In this document: positions 53,816 through 62,790 of the stretch, piece after piece | Layout of the letters: the number at the start of each line of letters is the position of its first letter | Numbering within the stretch: the first letter of the stretch is position 1 | From: Bacteroidota bacterium | Lineage (GTDB): Bacteria > Bacteroidota > Bacteroidia > Bacteroidales > P3 | NCBI GenBank assembly: GCA_023415495.1 | Contig: JAEZKK010000035.1 | Span: 73,606 to 137,605, forward strand | Direction of reading: 5' to 3' | DNA: 64,000 nucleotides | Program-made: the position numbers and the translations under genes | The notes under the pieces: model-generated | Database searches by the model: none | The model's input: only the letters and a program-made list of their open reading frames with translations | What the model was told of the DNA's origin: nothing

Positions 53816-54694
53816 ATGCATAAATCAGGTTTTGTAAATATAATCGGAAATCCAAATGTAGGGAAATCCACATTAATGAATGCTTTGGTTGGGGAAAAGC
53901 TATCGATAATTACATCTAAGGCTCAAACCACAAGACATAGAATAATGGGGATCGTGAATGGGGAAGATTTTCAAATAGTTTATTCCGATACTCCAGGTAT
54001 TGTTAATCCCCATTACAAATTACATCAATCAATGATGGGTTTTGTCAATACTGCCCTACAAGATGCTGATTTGTTTCTTTTAGTTACCGAAGTTGGAGAA
54101 ACACTTAAGAATCACGAAACTCTTGAGAAAATCATAAACAGCAATATTCCTGTTATTTTATTAATAAATAAGATAGACCTTTCGACACAAGAAGTAGTTG
54201 AAGAGAAAATAGAATATTGGCAAAAGGAGATTCCAAGAGCAAAGATAATTCCTATTTCTGCCTTAGAGAAATTTAACCTATCCATTGTTTTTGAAACAAT
54301 AATTGAAAACCTTCCAGAAAACCCACCTTATTTTCCAAAGGACGAACTTACCGACAAATCGATGAGGTTCTTTGTATCGGAGATTATCCGTGAAAAGATT
54401 CTAAAGTTCTATCAAAAGGAAATCCCTTATGCTTGTGAGGTTGTTGTTGACTCTTATAAGGAAGAGAATAATATTGATAAGATTTCTGTTCTAATCTTTG
54501 TCGAGAGAGAAAGCCAAAAAGCAATAGTAATTGGTAATGGTGGCTCTATGCTAAAACGTGTAGGCTCTGAGGCGAGAAAAGATATAGAAGAATTTACAGG
54601 GAAGAAATCCTTTATCGAAATTAGAGTAAAAGTAGTTAAGGATTGGCGTAACGACGAAAAAAGCCTTAAGAGATTCGGCTACGAGAATAGATAA
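53816..54694 (+). CDS. era: GTPase Era
   Basis: An essential GTPase that binds 16S rRNA and helps 30S assembly. G1 is GNPNVGKST, G3 DTPG, G4 NKID, and the C-terminal KH domain has VIGNGGSMLKRVGSEARKDIEE. The frame opens at a GTG (53795) with a good Shine-Dalgarno, but that codon lies in a hairpin stem, and known Era proteins begin MHKSGFVNI-like, so the ATG at 53816 is chosen (292 aa). Four bases separate it from the next gene. Confidence 0.94.
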   Translation: MHKSGFVNIIGNPNVGKSTLMNALVGEKLSIITSKAQTTRHRIMGIVNGEDFQIVYSDTPGIVNPHYKLHQSMMGFVNTALQDADLFLLVTEVGETLKNHETLEKIINSNIPVILLINKIDLSTQEVVEEKIEYWQKEIPRAKIIPISALEKFNLSIVFETIIENLPENPPYFPKDELTDKSMRFFVSEIIREKILKFYQKEIPYACEVVVDSYKEENNIDKISVLIFVERESQKAIVIGNGGSMLKRVGSEARKDIEEFTGKKSFIEIRVKVVKDWRNDEKSLKRFGYENR

Positions 54695-54697
54695 ATA

Positions 54698-55939
54698 ATG
54701 TATGATTTAATAATTATCGGCTCGGGAGCTTCGGGCTTGATTGCCGCAATTACTGCCTCAAGAAATAATCTAAAAGTATTATTGATTGAGAAGATGAATC
54801 AATGTGGCAGAAAACTTAGAATAACTGGCAAAGGGAGATGTAACCTAACCAATACCCTACCTTTAGACGAATTTCTTACTCATTGCAATAATCCTGATAA
54901 TTTCCTCCTACCTGCTTTTAGTCAATTCTTCTCCAAAGATTTAATTAGTTTTATGGAGGAGTTGGGAGTTGAAACAAAGGTAGAAAGAGGTAGTAGGGTA
55001 TTTCCAAAATCCGATAAGGCATTGGACGTATTTCTTGGGATGATGAATGAAATTGAAAATTCAAATATCGAATTAATTAAGAATTCAAGAGTAGAGAAGA
55101 TAATTATCAAGGATAAACAAGCTAAGGGAGTAAAGCTTAGCAATTCAAAAGAATATTTCGCAGATAATATATTACTTGCCGCAGGTGGAGAGTCTTATCC
55201 CCTAACTGGGTCTCAAGGCGATGGAATACGCTTAGCCAAAGACTCAGGTCATAAAATCATCCCTACTATTCCAGGATTGGTTGGGCTTATACTTGATTTT
55301 CGTTTTACAAAACAAGAAACCGATTTTGGACTTAGAAACATTAAGGCAAAGGTCTTGGACTCAAAAGGAGAAACCCTTTGTGAAGAACTTGGGGAAATGA
55401 ATTTTGCAAGTGACGGAGTCTATGGTCCAATTATCCTAAGCCTTAATAGAAGAATTGCCAGAAAAATTCATAATAAGGAAAGACTTACACTAAGTATTGA
55501 CTTAAAACCTGCTTTAAGCTCTGAGAAACTTAATAATAAACTTATATCCGAATTAGACCAAAGGGCTTATGAAACAATTGCCTCAAGCCTAAGAGCCTTT
55601 TTACCAAAAAATCTAATAGACTTAGCCTTGGACATTACAAAAATTTCAAGTTCTAAGAAGTCCAGCATGATTAACTCAAAAGAGAGGGAAAGCATAATTA
55701 GATTTTTAAAGGATTTAAGGTTTGAAATCATAGGAGATTTTGGATACGAGGAGGCTATTATCACAATAGGTGGAGTAGATGTAAAAGAAATCGATTCAAA
55801 TACTATGGAATCTAAAATCGTAAAAGGACTTTATTTTGCGGGAGAAGTAATGGACTTAGACGCAGACACAGGAGGCTATAACCTACAAATAGCCTTTTCC
55901 ACAGGATACTTAGCAGCTCAAAATATATCTAAGAGATAG
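54698..55939 (+). CDS. NAD(P)/FAD-dependent oxidoreductase (BaiN/HI0933 family)
   Basis: A 413 aa flavoprotein with the N-terminal FAD site IIIGSGASGLIAAI, KMNQCGRKLRITGKGRCNLTN, whose GRKLRITGKGRCNLTN segment is diagnostic, and the C-terminal GLYFAGEVMDLDADTGGYNL. Family members have unclear substrates; one is a bile-acid reductase. It is in tandem with era, probably the same transcript. The last codons take part in array E. Confidence 0.88.
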   Translation: MYDLIIIGSGASGLIAAITASRNNLKVLLIEKMNQCGRKLRITGKGRCNLTNTLPLDEFLTHCNNPDNFLLPAFSQFFSKDLISFMEELGVETKVERGSRVFPKSDKALDVFLGMMNEIENSNIELIKNSRVEKIIIKDKQAKGVKLSNSKEYFADNILLAAGGESYPLTGSQGDGIRLAKDSGHKIIPTIPGLVGLILDFRFTKQETDFGLRNIKAKVLDSKGETLCEELGEMNFASDGVYGPIILSLNRRIARKIHNKERLTLSIDLKPALSSEKLNNKLISELDQRAYETIASSLRAFLPKNLIDLALDITKISSSKKSSMINSKERESIIRFLKDLRFEIIGDFGYEEAIITIGGVDVKEIDSNTMESKIVKGLYFAGEVMDLDADTGGYNLQIAFSTGYLAAQNISKR

Positions 55940-56010
55940 AAAACTAACTCTTAGATCTACGAAATTATCTCTTAGATCTATTTTGCTATTTCTAAGAGTT
56001 AGCTCTCTTA
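55927..56010. repeat. Palindromic repeat array E (21-bp grid)
   Basis: This array starts inside the last codons and stop of the flavoprotein gene. CTTAGATCTA occurs at 55950 and 55971, 21 bp apart. CTAACTCTTAGA (55944) is mirrored at 55991-56002. ATCTAAGAGATA in the gene end (55927-55938) is mirrored by 55966-55977. AAAACTAACTCTT (55940-55952) is also found in array A (10436-10448). The rest of the 308-base gap (56011-56247) is plain AT-rich DNA with a promoter box at 56181. Confidence 0.75.
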
Positions 56011-56180
56011 ACACAAACCTTAATTAACAATAGGTTATAAAGACAAAAAACAAACAGCCTCCTACACCCCAAAGGACAGCCTTTACTTTTCCAATAAATA
56101 AAATCCTCAAGAAAATCAAGCAAAAACAAGATAAATAATAAATAAAAACAAAAATTGTATGATATTCCAATTTAATTGAT

Positions 56181-56188
56181 TATGTTTG
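56181..56188 (+). promoter_or_regulatory. -7 promoter box for the 56248 cargo gene
   Basis: TATGTTTG matches TAnnTTTG, 60 bases before the ATG. Confidence 0.5.
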
Positions 56189-56247
56189 CAATCAGGTATT
56201 ATGTGAAAGAAATTTAATATATTACCAATAATATAAATAATGTAAGC

Positions 56248-57726
56248 ATGAACAGATTTATTAAACTAGTAATTTTATTCTTTTTATTACCCTTTATTGT
56301 TAATGCCCAAATAGGAGACACAATAATAAAACATAATAATGAAAAGATATATAAATTCAATGGGATTAATTATTTTCCTTTGATATTTAATGATATAGAT
56401 TATAAGGAGAATAATTGGTTAGGGTTATATAATAAAGGTAATTATGTAGCATATAAGGTTGATAATAATTTAAATATAATTGATTCAATAAAAGCTTCAG
56501 TAGAGAGACCATTACTTAAATATAATAACAAATTATATGGCATTAATATGCATAATTGTAAAGGATTGTATCTGGATACAATACGTTTTTATTCTTATGA
56601 TATAAATGGGAATCCACTAATTAATAAGGTTATTAGCACATATGAAAGTGATACTATGAAATATTATCATATGTGGTCGTATCCAAAATTTACTAAAGAA
56701 GGACACTTTGTTTTATTTCTAATATCATTTTTTGATGACATTAAACCATTGCCAAAGATTATTAAAATAGATACGATGGGTAATATTATGACAACAAAGA
56801 CATATAAATTAGAGGATTATACAATTTCAGAAATAACTGAAACAGATAATAATTATGAATTGTTATTAAACAAGTTGTTATTAACCCAAGATTATGATAG
56901 CATATTTACAAAAATATTAGTATTAGACAAAAACACCCTTGATATTGTAGATAGTATAGTAGGATTTAATTCAAGAATATCAACCTCAAATTTTTATAAT
57001 ATCAATGACTCAATCTTTGTTACAATAGGGAATTATATAATAGAAGAAGATTCTCAGATGCAAGTAAATATTGCAAATAGAAACACATATGAAAACAAAA
57101 CAATAAAATTTCCTTTAGGTATAAGTAATAGCATTGATTTAGATTATTTTTATCCAGAATTATCCAAAAAACTTGACTATTTAAAAACGGACTCAATATA
57201 TTTTGTCTGTTACTCATATAAAGATACAGTAATAGATTGGGTGAATAATCCCTCATTGAGCAGTTATCAGATAATTAGAATTTTAAATTTTAATATTAAT
57301 GGAGAATTGAATTTCGACTATGCATATGATTTAGATACAAATACTTGGAAATATATTAATGGTATAAGAGCTACTTCTGATGGAGGATTAATTATAGCAG
57401 TAACAACATTTTATGAAGGATATTTTATTAAGTTTATGCCTAATGGTTTTGTAAGTATAACAAATATTGAGACTAACGAAAAAGCATCTATAAAAGTTTA
57501 TCCTAATCCTGCAAAAGATTTTATTAATGTGGATATTGAGGCGGATAGATTTTCTTCTTCTGAAATTGAGCTTTTTGATATTCAGGGTAGATTGGTTAAG
57601 AAGAGTAAGTTGAATGCTCAGATTGGCAATAGGATAGATGTTTCTACGCTTAATCCTGGTGCATATACTTATCGAGTTGTTATTAACGGAAAAGGAATTA
57701 GTGGGAAGGTTATTATTGGGGAATAA
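56248..57726 (+). CDS. T9SS type A sorting-domain protein
   Basis: A 492 aa secreted protein with a signal peptide (ending FIVNAQ), a body of about 390 residues with repeated short beta segments and Asp residues that could be a propeller, and a type A T9SS sorting domain (about the last 80 residues: IKVYPNPAKDFINVDIE, ELFDIQGRLVKKSK, PGAYTYRVVING). It is not related to the four tandem cargos outside the sorting domain. Arrays E and F flank it. Confidence 0.82.
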   Translation: MNRFIKLVILFFLLPFIVNAQIGDTIIKHNNEKIYKFNGINYFPLIFNDIDYKENNWLGLYNKGNYVAYKVDNNLNIIDSIKASVERPLLKYNNKLYGINMHNCKGLYLDTIRFYSYDINGNPLINKVISTYESDTMKYYHMWSYPKFTKEGHFVLFLISFFDDIKPLPKIIKIDTMGNIMTTKTYKLEDYTISEITETDNNYELLLNKLLLTQDYDSIFTKILVLDKNTLDIVDSIVGFNSRISTSNFYNINDSIFVTIGNYIIEEDSQMQVNIANRNTYENKTIKFPLGISNSIDLDYFYPELSKKLDYLKTDSIYFVCYSYKDTVIDWVNNPSLSSYQIIRILNFNINGELNFDYAYDLDTNTWKYINGIRATSDGGLIIAVTTFYEGYFIKFMPNGFVSITNIETNEKASIKVYPNPAKDFINVDIEADRFSSSEIELFDIQGRLVKKSKLNAQIGNRIDVSTLNPGAYTYRVVINGKGISGKVIIGE

Positions 57727-57734
57727 AACCTTAT

Positions 57735-58003
57735 AGACCTTAGTTTTGAATTTAGAAGAAGTTATTTTGCATTTGCAGACCTTTATTTTAAATTTAGAAG
57801 AAGATATTCTACCCTAAATATCGGATTTTTCTACCCAAAAAATCCGATTTTCTGACCCGAAAAATCGGATTTTTCGACCCAAAAAGTCGGATTTTTTGCC
57901 CTGAAAAATCGGATTTTTTGGGTGAAATATTCAAGTCTAAAAGTAAAATATCTAAGTCTGCGGGCAAAATAACTTAGTCTGCGGGCAAAATAACTTAATA
58001 GGA
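57735..58003. repeat. Palindromic repeat array F (22-bp cores, 21-bp flanks, dyad-symmetric)
   Basis: This fills the 285-base convergent gap. Five cores of type AAAAATCGGATTTTT have CGG/CCG centres at 57823, 57845, 57867, 57889 and 57911, all exactly 22 bp apart, joined by GACCC-like linkers. On the right, 21-bp units start at 57933, 57954, 57975 and 57996; those at 57954 and 57975 differ at one base. On the left, AGACCTT units lie at 57735 and 57777 (42 bp apart). AGTTATTTTGC (57760) mirrors GCAAAATAACT (ending 57974) exactly around 57867, the middle core. Confidence 0.88.
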
Positions 58004-58011
58004 TTATAATT

Positions 58012-58872
58012 TTACATTCTTAGGGGTTGCTTTTTGTCGTAGAATAGTAGTCCTATTTTTATCCCTGCTGAGAAGGCTAATGGGAATCCTTTTGTGTCTC
58101 CTCCTATAAATCCATAGTTTAATCCGTCATTGTGCTCATCTGAAAATCCATAGCCAACACTGCCAAACCAATCCACAGCAAAACGGTCTGCATAAATCAT
58201 TTCCTTACCCCAGGTTATTAGTATTGCAAAGGATGTTGTATTTACTCTTTCGGTTTCAACGCTCTCATAATTGGTCAAAGCAAAAAGGTTACCACTATGA
58301 GTTCCTGAATAAACTCTATTGTCATAAGCATATGAAGTTAAAACCAATTCAGGCATTATATAAACACCTTTTAATAGATGAGTATATTCATTAAATCTTG
58401 AATAATAATCAGGAGATTTGCGAAACTTAAACCCTGCTCTTGCAACTCCTCCAAATGGATTATTATAGTTTATATCCCATCCAAGCCCTATTATTCCAAT
58501 TCCAACTTCCCAACTAACCGAAGGCTTCAATAATCTTTCATAAGATATATAAGTATAGCCATAAAGGGGAGCAAAGAAATTGAACTTAATTATATTATTG
58601 GTATTATTCCCATAATTGGAATTTGAATAAGACTTTTGTTCAAAATTAAGCGTCTCTCCATTTTCAAATTGTATTGATACTATATTTTCTTTCTCAATAC
58701 TGAATTTCCTATCCTCATTTCCAACAATAATACTATAGTGAACTAAATCCTGACCAACTTCAATTATCTTACAGTTAATTGTCTGAGTAGGATTCTTCCT
58801 TGTAATAACATCCTGAGCGAAAATATTTATACTAAATATTATACTTAAAGCAAAAAGGGTAATGACTCTCAT
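58012..58872 (-). CDS. Hypothetical secreted or outer-membrane protein
   Basis: A 286 aa protein with a signal peptide (ending INIFAQ). The first 70 mature residues (DVITRKNPTQTINCKIIEVG ... FENGETLNFEQ) form a small beta domain often seen at the start of Bacteroidota outer-membrane proteins. The rest has alternating hydrophobic residues and aromatic strand ends, consistent with an eight-stranded barrel. No specific family was recognised. Confidence 0.7.
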   Translation of the reverse strand: MRVITLFALSIIFSINIFAQDVITRKNPTQTINCKIIEVGQDLVHYSIIVGNEDRKFSIEKENIVSIQFENGETLNFEQKSYSNSNYGNNTNNIIKFNFFAPLYGYTYISYERLLKPSVSWEVGIGIIGLGWDINYNNPFGGVARAGFKFRKSPDYYSRFNEYTHLLKGVYIMPELVLTSYAYDNRVYSGTHSGNLFALTNYESVETERVNTTSFAILITWGKEMIYADRFAVDWFGSVGYGFSDEHNDGLNYGFIGGDTKGFPLAFSAGIKIGLLFYDKKQPLRM

Positions 58873-58954
58873 AATAATATGTTTTTCTGTAGTTTTTTAA
58901 TGATTAGTTCCTAATATATGTAATAACAATTACAATTGATTTTTGTTTTTAGAA

Positions 58955-61498
58955 TTAATACTCTATTCTATTTCTAAAGTCGTCTCTCATCTCATATTTC
59001 AAATCCTGAAGCATTGAAGCTTTTACTGCAATTGTAAAGTTCCAACCAGCTCTTGGACCAAAAGGAATCCAATTCATCCTCATTTCCCAACAATGCAAAT
59101 CGCGATAAAAATCGATAGAAGTATAGGTGAAATCCTTATTGATAAAATCGTATCCAGAGGTAAAACCAATCTTCCATTTATTTGTAAGATTAATATCTCC
59201 TTTGGCAGAAAGCACTGATGAAAGGTTCGTTTGATAATTGGCAAGAGCAACAATATAAGAGCTTAATCTACTAAAATTCAACCCAAGGTTTAAACTCCAA
59301 GGGATAGTAAAGTCAACATTATATCCAAAGACCTCATTAGGATTAGCAAATGGAGAATAGGTTTGCTCTGTTGGTGAAATATTATCGGTGCTTGTTTGAG
59401 TATTGGACTTCTTACTATTTAGCTGCCAATTAAGGTTTAAATCCCATTGGGAGTTTTGGTTCTTGAATAAAATCTTTTCTTTATTATATAGAAACTCATT
59501 AGTAAGCTGACCTGATTGATTAATTACATAAGGAGTATAAGAAGCACTATAGTTGATTACCAAACGCTGAAAAAGAGTTGTTCTCGCTGTTATTCTCAAA
59601 GGCTGCCAATTTACAGAGTCTCTTGCAAGGTCGTAGCCAGTGCTAATATTAAAACTCTCAAGCAAAACTATCTTTCGTTCGTTCTTAATACTATCCTTTT
59701 TGGAGCCAACCTTCATCTCAAGGTTATTCCCCAGATTAAAACTTACTATCCCCGACCTACCTCTTGGAGGAGAGCCAAACATTCCATCCTCTGTTTTAGA
59801 ATAAAAAACCTTATTGCCAAGCTTATCTAAATAAAAATTATAGAAGCCAAGACTTGGGTCAGAGAAATCGGGAGTAAAATTCATGCTAAGAGAAGGATTG
59901 ATTACATGTCTTAGAGCTTTGATATATCCTTTCTTAAAAGCGAACATACCATAAAGGCGGGTGGTCAAAGAAGTATTAAAAGACACATCCCTATTGGATA
60001 TAAAACCAAATACAGTGTCCTTATCCACTAAATCTGTAATAGGATTATATTGCTTTATGGTTGAATTAAGATACCATCTCTCGTTATAATTTATCGAATT
60101 AGTCCAATTGAAATGCTTTAATATCTTAACGCTGGATTGAATTGGAATAGAATGAGACATCCCGTTTCTCATATTACGAAACACTTCTTGAGTGAATAAT
60201 AAGGAATCGATAGTATTTATATTATTAACCAAACTTGTTCTGTATGTAAATGATATATTCTCATACCAGGATTGCTTGCCTTTGGATTGTTTTTTTCTAA
60301 AAGGATAGAATTGGCTTGAGGAAAGAGTTATTGAAGGCAGGTCTAAATTAATACTTCCTGTATTGATATTATATGATTCTCCCAAATTGGCTGTAAGATT
60401 AAACTTCTTTCCTAATTTCCTTGAATAAGCAATTGAGGAAGTAGTTGTATTATTAAAATAATCGCTTACATTAACTGCGTATTGATTAAACGAACGGCTA
60501 ACAAGATTTACATTTGCAGAGAAATTCGAATTAGGGTTGCTCTTAGCATTTTGCTGATGAGTCCAACGAAGCTTGAAATCCGTTGAGCTACTAAAGGAAG
60601 GAGTATTTTTAATCCCTGTTTTATTCTCCTCAAACCTTAGCTCAAGGTTACCCCTATACTTATATCTCTTAACGTAATTGGAACGAAGATTAACAGCCCA
60701 TGAAAGATTTGTATAAATATCGCCTTGTGCTATTAAATCCACATAATCGTTAATTGCAAAATACCAACCAAGATTTCTAAGATAATATCCTCTGTTCTGA
60801 GCATAACCATAGGTAGGGATTAATAAACCAGATTGTTTGGTAGAAGTAAAAGGGAAATAGCCAAAGGGTATCCCAAGGGGAAGAGGAATATCCATAATTG
60901 AAAACCATGCAGGACCTGTAATTATCTTGTCTTGTGTTATTGCCTTTGCTTTAGAGAAATTAATTGAAAAATGTGGATGGTCTAAATCGCAGGTAGTAAA
61001 TTTCCCATGTGATATATACATTGTCTTATCATCAACCTTCTTTACTTTTTCTCCATGAAGATAGCCCTCCCCTTCTTTTGTAAATACTCCTTTTATATAT
61101 CCTTTTTTAGTATCAAAATTATAATCAATATTGGTACTTCTATACTCTGTACCCTTTTCTTTAAAGATTGGGTATTGTACCATATTATTATTGGAGTCCA
61201 TTATTCCCTGAGCACTAAGAGACTTAGTCTTGAAATTAATCGACATCTCTCCACTCTCAAGCTCTATGCCCTGATACTTTATCTTTGATTCATTATAAAG
61301 GAATACTTTCTTAAGACTTAGGTCTATTGTTATTGAGTCTTTAGATGAATAATTAACTCTATCCTCAAAAGTTTTCTTTCTTGGTATTGTTTTTGATAAA
61401 GTATCCTTATTAGATAAGGTAGAATCAATAGTGATTTGAGAAAAAAGCGGACTATTATTTATACATAAAATCATTAATGTACAAATAATTACAAGCAT
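58955..61498 (-). CDS. lptD: LPS-assembly protein LptD-like outer-membrane protein
   Basis: LptD forms the barrel that inserts LPS into the outer leaflet. After a signal peptide (Met25 in the longest frame, base 61498, to NNSPLFSQ) comes an OstA/LptA-like jelly roll (about 70-190) and a large barrel ending with an aromatic (NRIEY). About 847 aa, typical for Bacteroidota LptD. It is divergent from an amidase and MCE gene, an arrangement I know from other members of the phylum. lptB is in the same window. Confidence 0.87.
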   Translation of the reverse strand: MLVIICTLMILCINNSPLFSQITIDSTLSNKDTLSKTIPRKKTFEDRVNYSSKDSITIDLSLKKVFLYNESKIKYQGIELESGEMSINFKTKSLSAQGIMDSNNNMVQYPIFKEKGTEYRSTNIDYNFDTKKGYIKGVFTKEGEGYLHGEKVKKVDDKTMYISHGKFTTCDLDHPHFSINFSKAKAITQDKIITGPAWFSIMDIPLPLGIPFGYFPFTSTKQSGLLIPTYGYAQNRGYYLRNLGWYFAINDYVDLIAQGDIYTNLSWAVNLRSNYVKRYKYRGNLELRFEENKTGIKNTPSFSSSTDFKLRWTHQQNAKSNPNSNFSANVNLVSRSFNQYAVNVSDYFNNTTTSSIAYSRKLGKKFNLTANLGESYNINTGSINLDLPSITLSSSQFYPFRKKQSKGKQSWYENISFTYRTSLVNNINTIDSLLFTQEVFRNMRNGMSHSIPIQSSVKILKHFNWTNSINYNERWYLNSTIKQYNPITDLVDKDTVFGFISNRDVSFNTSLTTRLYGMFAFKKGYIKALRHVINPSLSMNFTPDFSDPSLGFYNFYLDKLGNKVFYSKTEDGMFGSPPRGRSGIVSFNLGNNLEMKVGSKKDSIKNERKIVLLESFNISTGYDLARDSVNWQPLRITARTTLFQRLVINYSASYTPYVINQSGQLTNEFLYNKEKILFKNQNSQWDLNLNWQLNSKKSNTQTSTDNISPTEQTYSPFANPNEVFGYNVDFTIPWSLNLGLNFSRLSSYIVALANYQTNLSSVLSAKGDINLTNKWKIGFTSGYDFINKDFTYTSIDFYRDLHCWEMRMNWIPFGPRAGWNFTIAVKASMLQDLKYEMRDDFRNRIEY

Positions 61499-61548
61499 TT
61501 TATTTATTGATATATATTTTCTCAAACTACGATTACCTATATTTTGTT

Positions 61549-61556
61549 TATCTTTG
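61549..61556 (+). promoter_or_regulatory. -7 promoter box for the amidase gene
   Basis: TATCTTTG in the divergent region between lptD and the amidase, 63 bases before the ATG at 61619. Confidence 0.6.
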
Positions 61557-61618
61557 TAACGGATTTGCAAAAATAATGTTTTATTCTTACTTAGTTGGTA
61601 TTAATTTTTAATTGCTTA

Positions 61619-62788
61619 ATGAGGAAAATTTGTTTTTTATTTGTTTTGGGTTTCTTACTTGTATTTAATGCTAATTCTCAAGAGAGTAGAGCTAATAGCC
61701 TACATAAGATTTGTATTGACCCTGGTCATGGGGGAGATAAGCCTGGGGCAAGAGGTGCAAGGAGTTTGGAAAAAGACATTAACCTACAAGTAAGCCTTAA
61801 ACTTGGAAAACTAATCAATCAACATTTAAAAGATGTTGAAGTAATTTATACCAGAAAAACTGATATAGATGTAGATTTAATCAAACGTTCACAATTTGCA
61901 AATAGAAACAAAGCCGACCTTTTTATTTCTATTCACTGTAATGCCTCAAGCAATAAACAGGCTTATGGGACAGAGACTTTTGCAATGGGGTTAACCAAAA
62001 GCAAGGAAAACCTTGAAGTTGCAAGGAAAGAGAATGCGGATATTCTTACTGAAACAGATTACGAGGTTAATTATGAAGGCTTCGACCCTAACTCTCCAGA
62101 GGGGAGTATATTCTTTTCATTATATCAAAATGCATTTTTAGAACAGAGTCTTAGTTTTGCAGATAAGATTCAAAAGGAATTTACCAAAAATACTGGATTA
62201 TTCAATCGTGGAGTAAAGCAGGCTGGTTTCTTGGTTTTATTTAGAACATCTATGCCTGGTGTTTTGGTAGAGATTGGCTTTATTTCTAATCGAAGAGAAG
62301 AAGATTATCTTATGAGCGAGAAAGGACAATACGAAGTAGCGGCCTCAATCTTTAGAGCAATTTGTCAATATAAGATTCAGAAAGAAGGAAAAACATTCAC
62401 AATCCCAAGTGTTGAGGAATTAGTCCCAAAAAACATTGAGAAAGAAGAAAAAATTGAAGAAACCAAAAAAGAAAATATAGCTGAAAATCATAGTAAAGAG
62501 AACCAAATATCGAATTCATTGGTTTATAGAATACAATTCTTTACTTGCGAGGATAAATTAGATTTTAACGATACGAAATTTAAGAATCTTGAAAAGGTAT
62601 GGACGTACAAGGATAATAATCGTTGGAAATATACAAGTGGAGAATTTACCAATTATAATGATGCAATAAACTATCAAAAAGAAATTAGGAAAAAGGGATA
62701 TTCAGATGCCTTTATTGTTTGTTTCAACAATGAAAAGAGAATTTCATTAAGCGAGGCAAGAGAATTTGAAAAAAATAAAAACAATTAG
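61619..62788 (+). CDS. N-acetylmuramoyl-L-alanine amidase with SPOR domain
   Basis: It cleaves the amide bond between MurNAc and the stem peptide. It has a signal peptide (ending FNANSQ) and an Amidase_3 domain (about 25-255) with zinc ligands in IDPGHGG, a Glu after the LEKDINLQV helix, SIHCNASSN and a catalytic Glu in GVLVEIGFISN. A Glu/Lys linker leads to a C-terminal SPOR-like domain (about 305-375). The frame opens at a TTG (61595), but the ATG at 61619 starts the signal peptide. The EnvC-like protein at 28069 is a possible activator. Confidence 0.92.
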   Translation: MRKICFLFVLGFLLVFNANSQESRANSLHKICIDPGHGGDKPGARGARSLEKDINLQVSLKLGKLINQHLKDVEVIYTRKTDIDVDLIKRSQFANRNKADLFISIHCNASSNKQAYGTETFAMGLTKSKENLEVARKENADILTETDYEVNYEGFDPNSPEGSIFFSLYQNAFLEQSLSFADKIQKEFTKNTGLFNRGVKQAGFLVLFRTSMPGVLVEIGFISNRREEDYLMSEKGQYEVAASIFRAICQYKIQKEGKTFTIPSVEELVPKNIEKEEKIEETKKENIAENHSKENQISNSLVYRIQFFTCEDKLDFNDTKFKNLEKVWTYKDNNRWKYTSGEFTNYNDAINYQKEIRKKGYSDAFIVCFNNEKRISLSEAREFEKNKNN

Positions 62789-62790
62789 AA

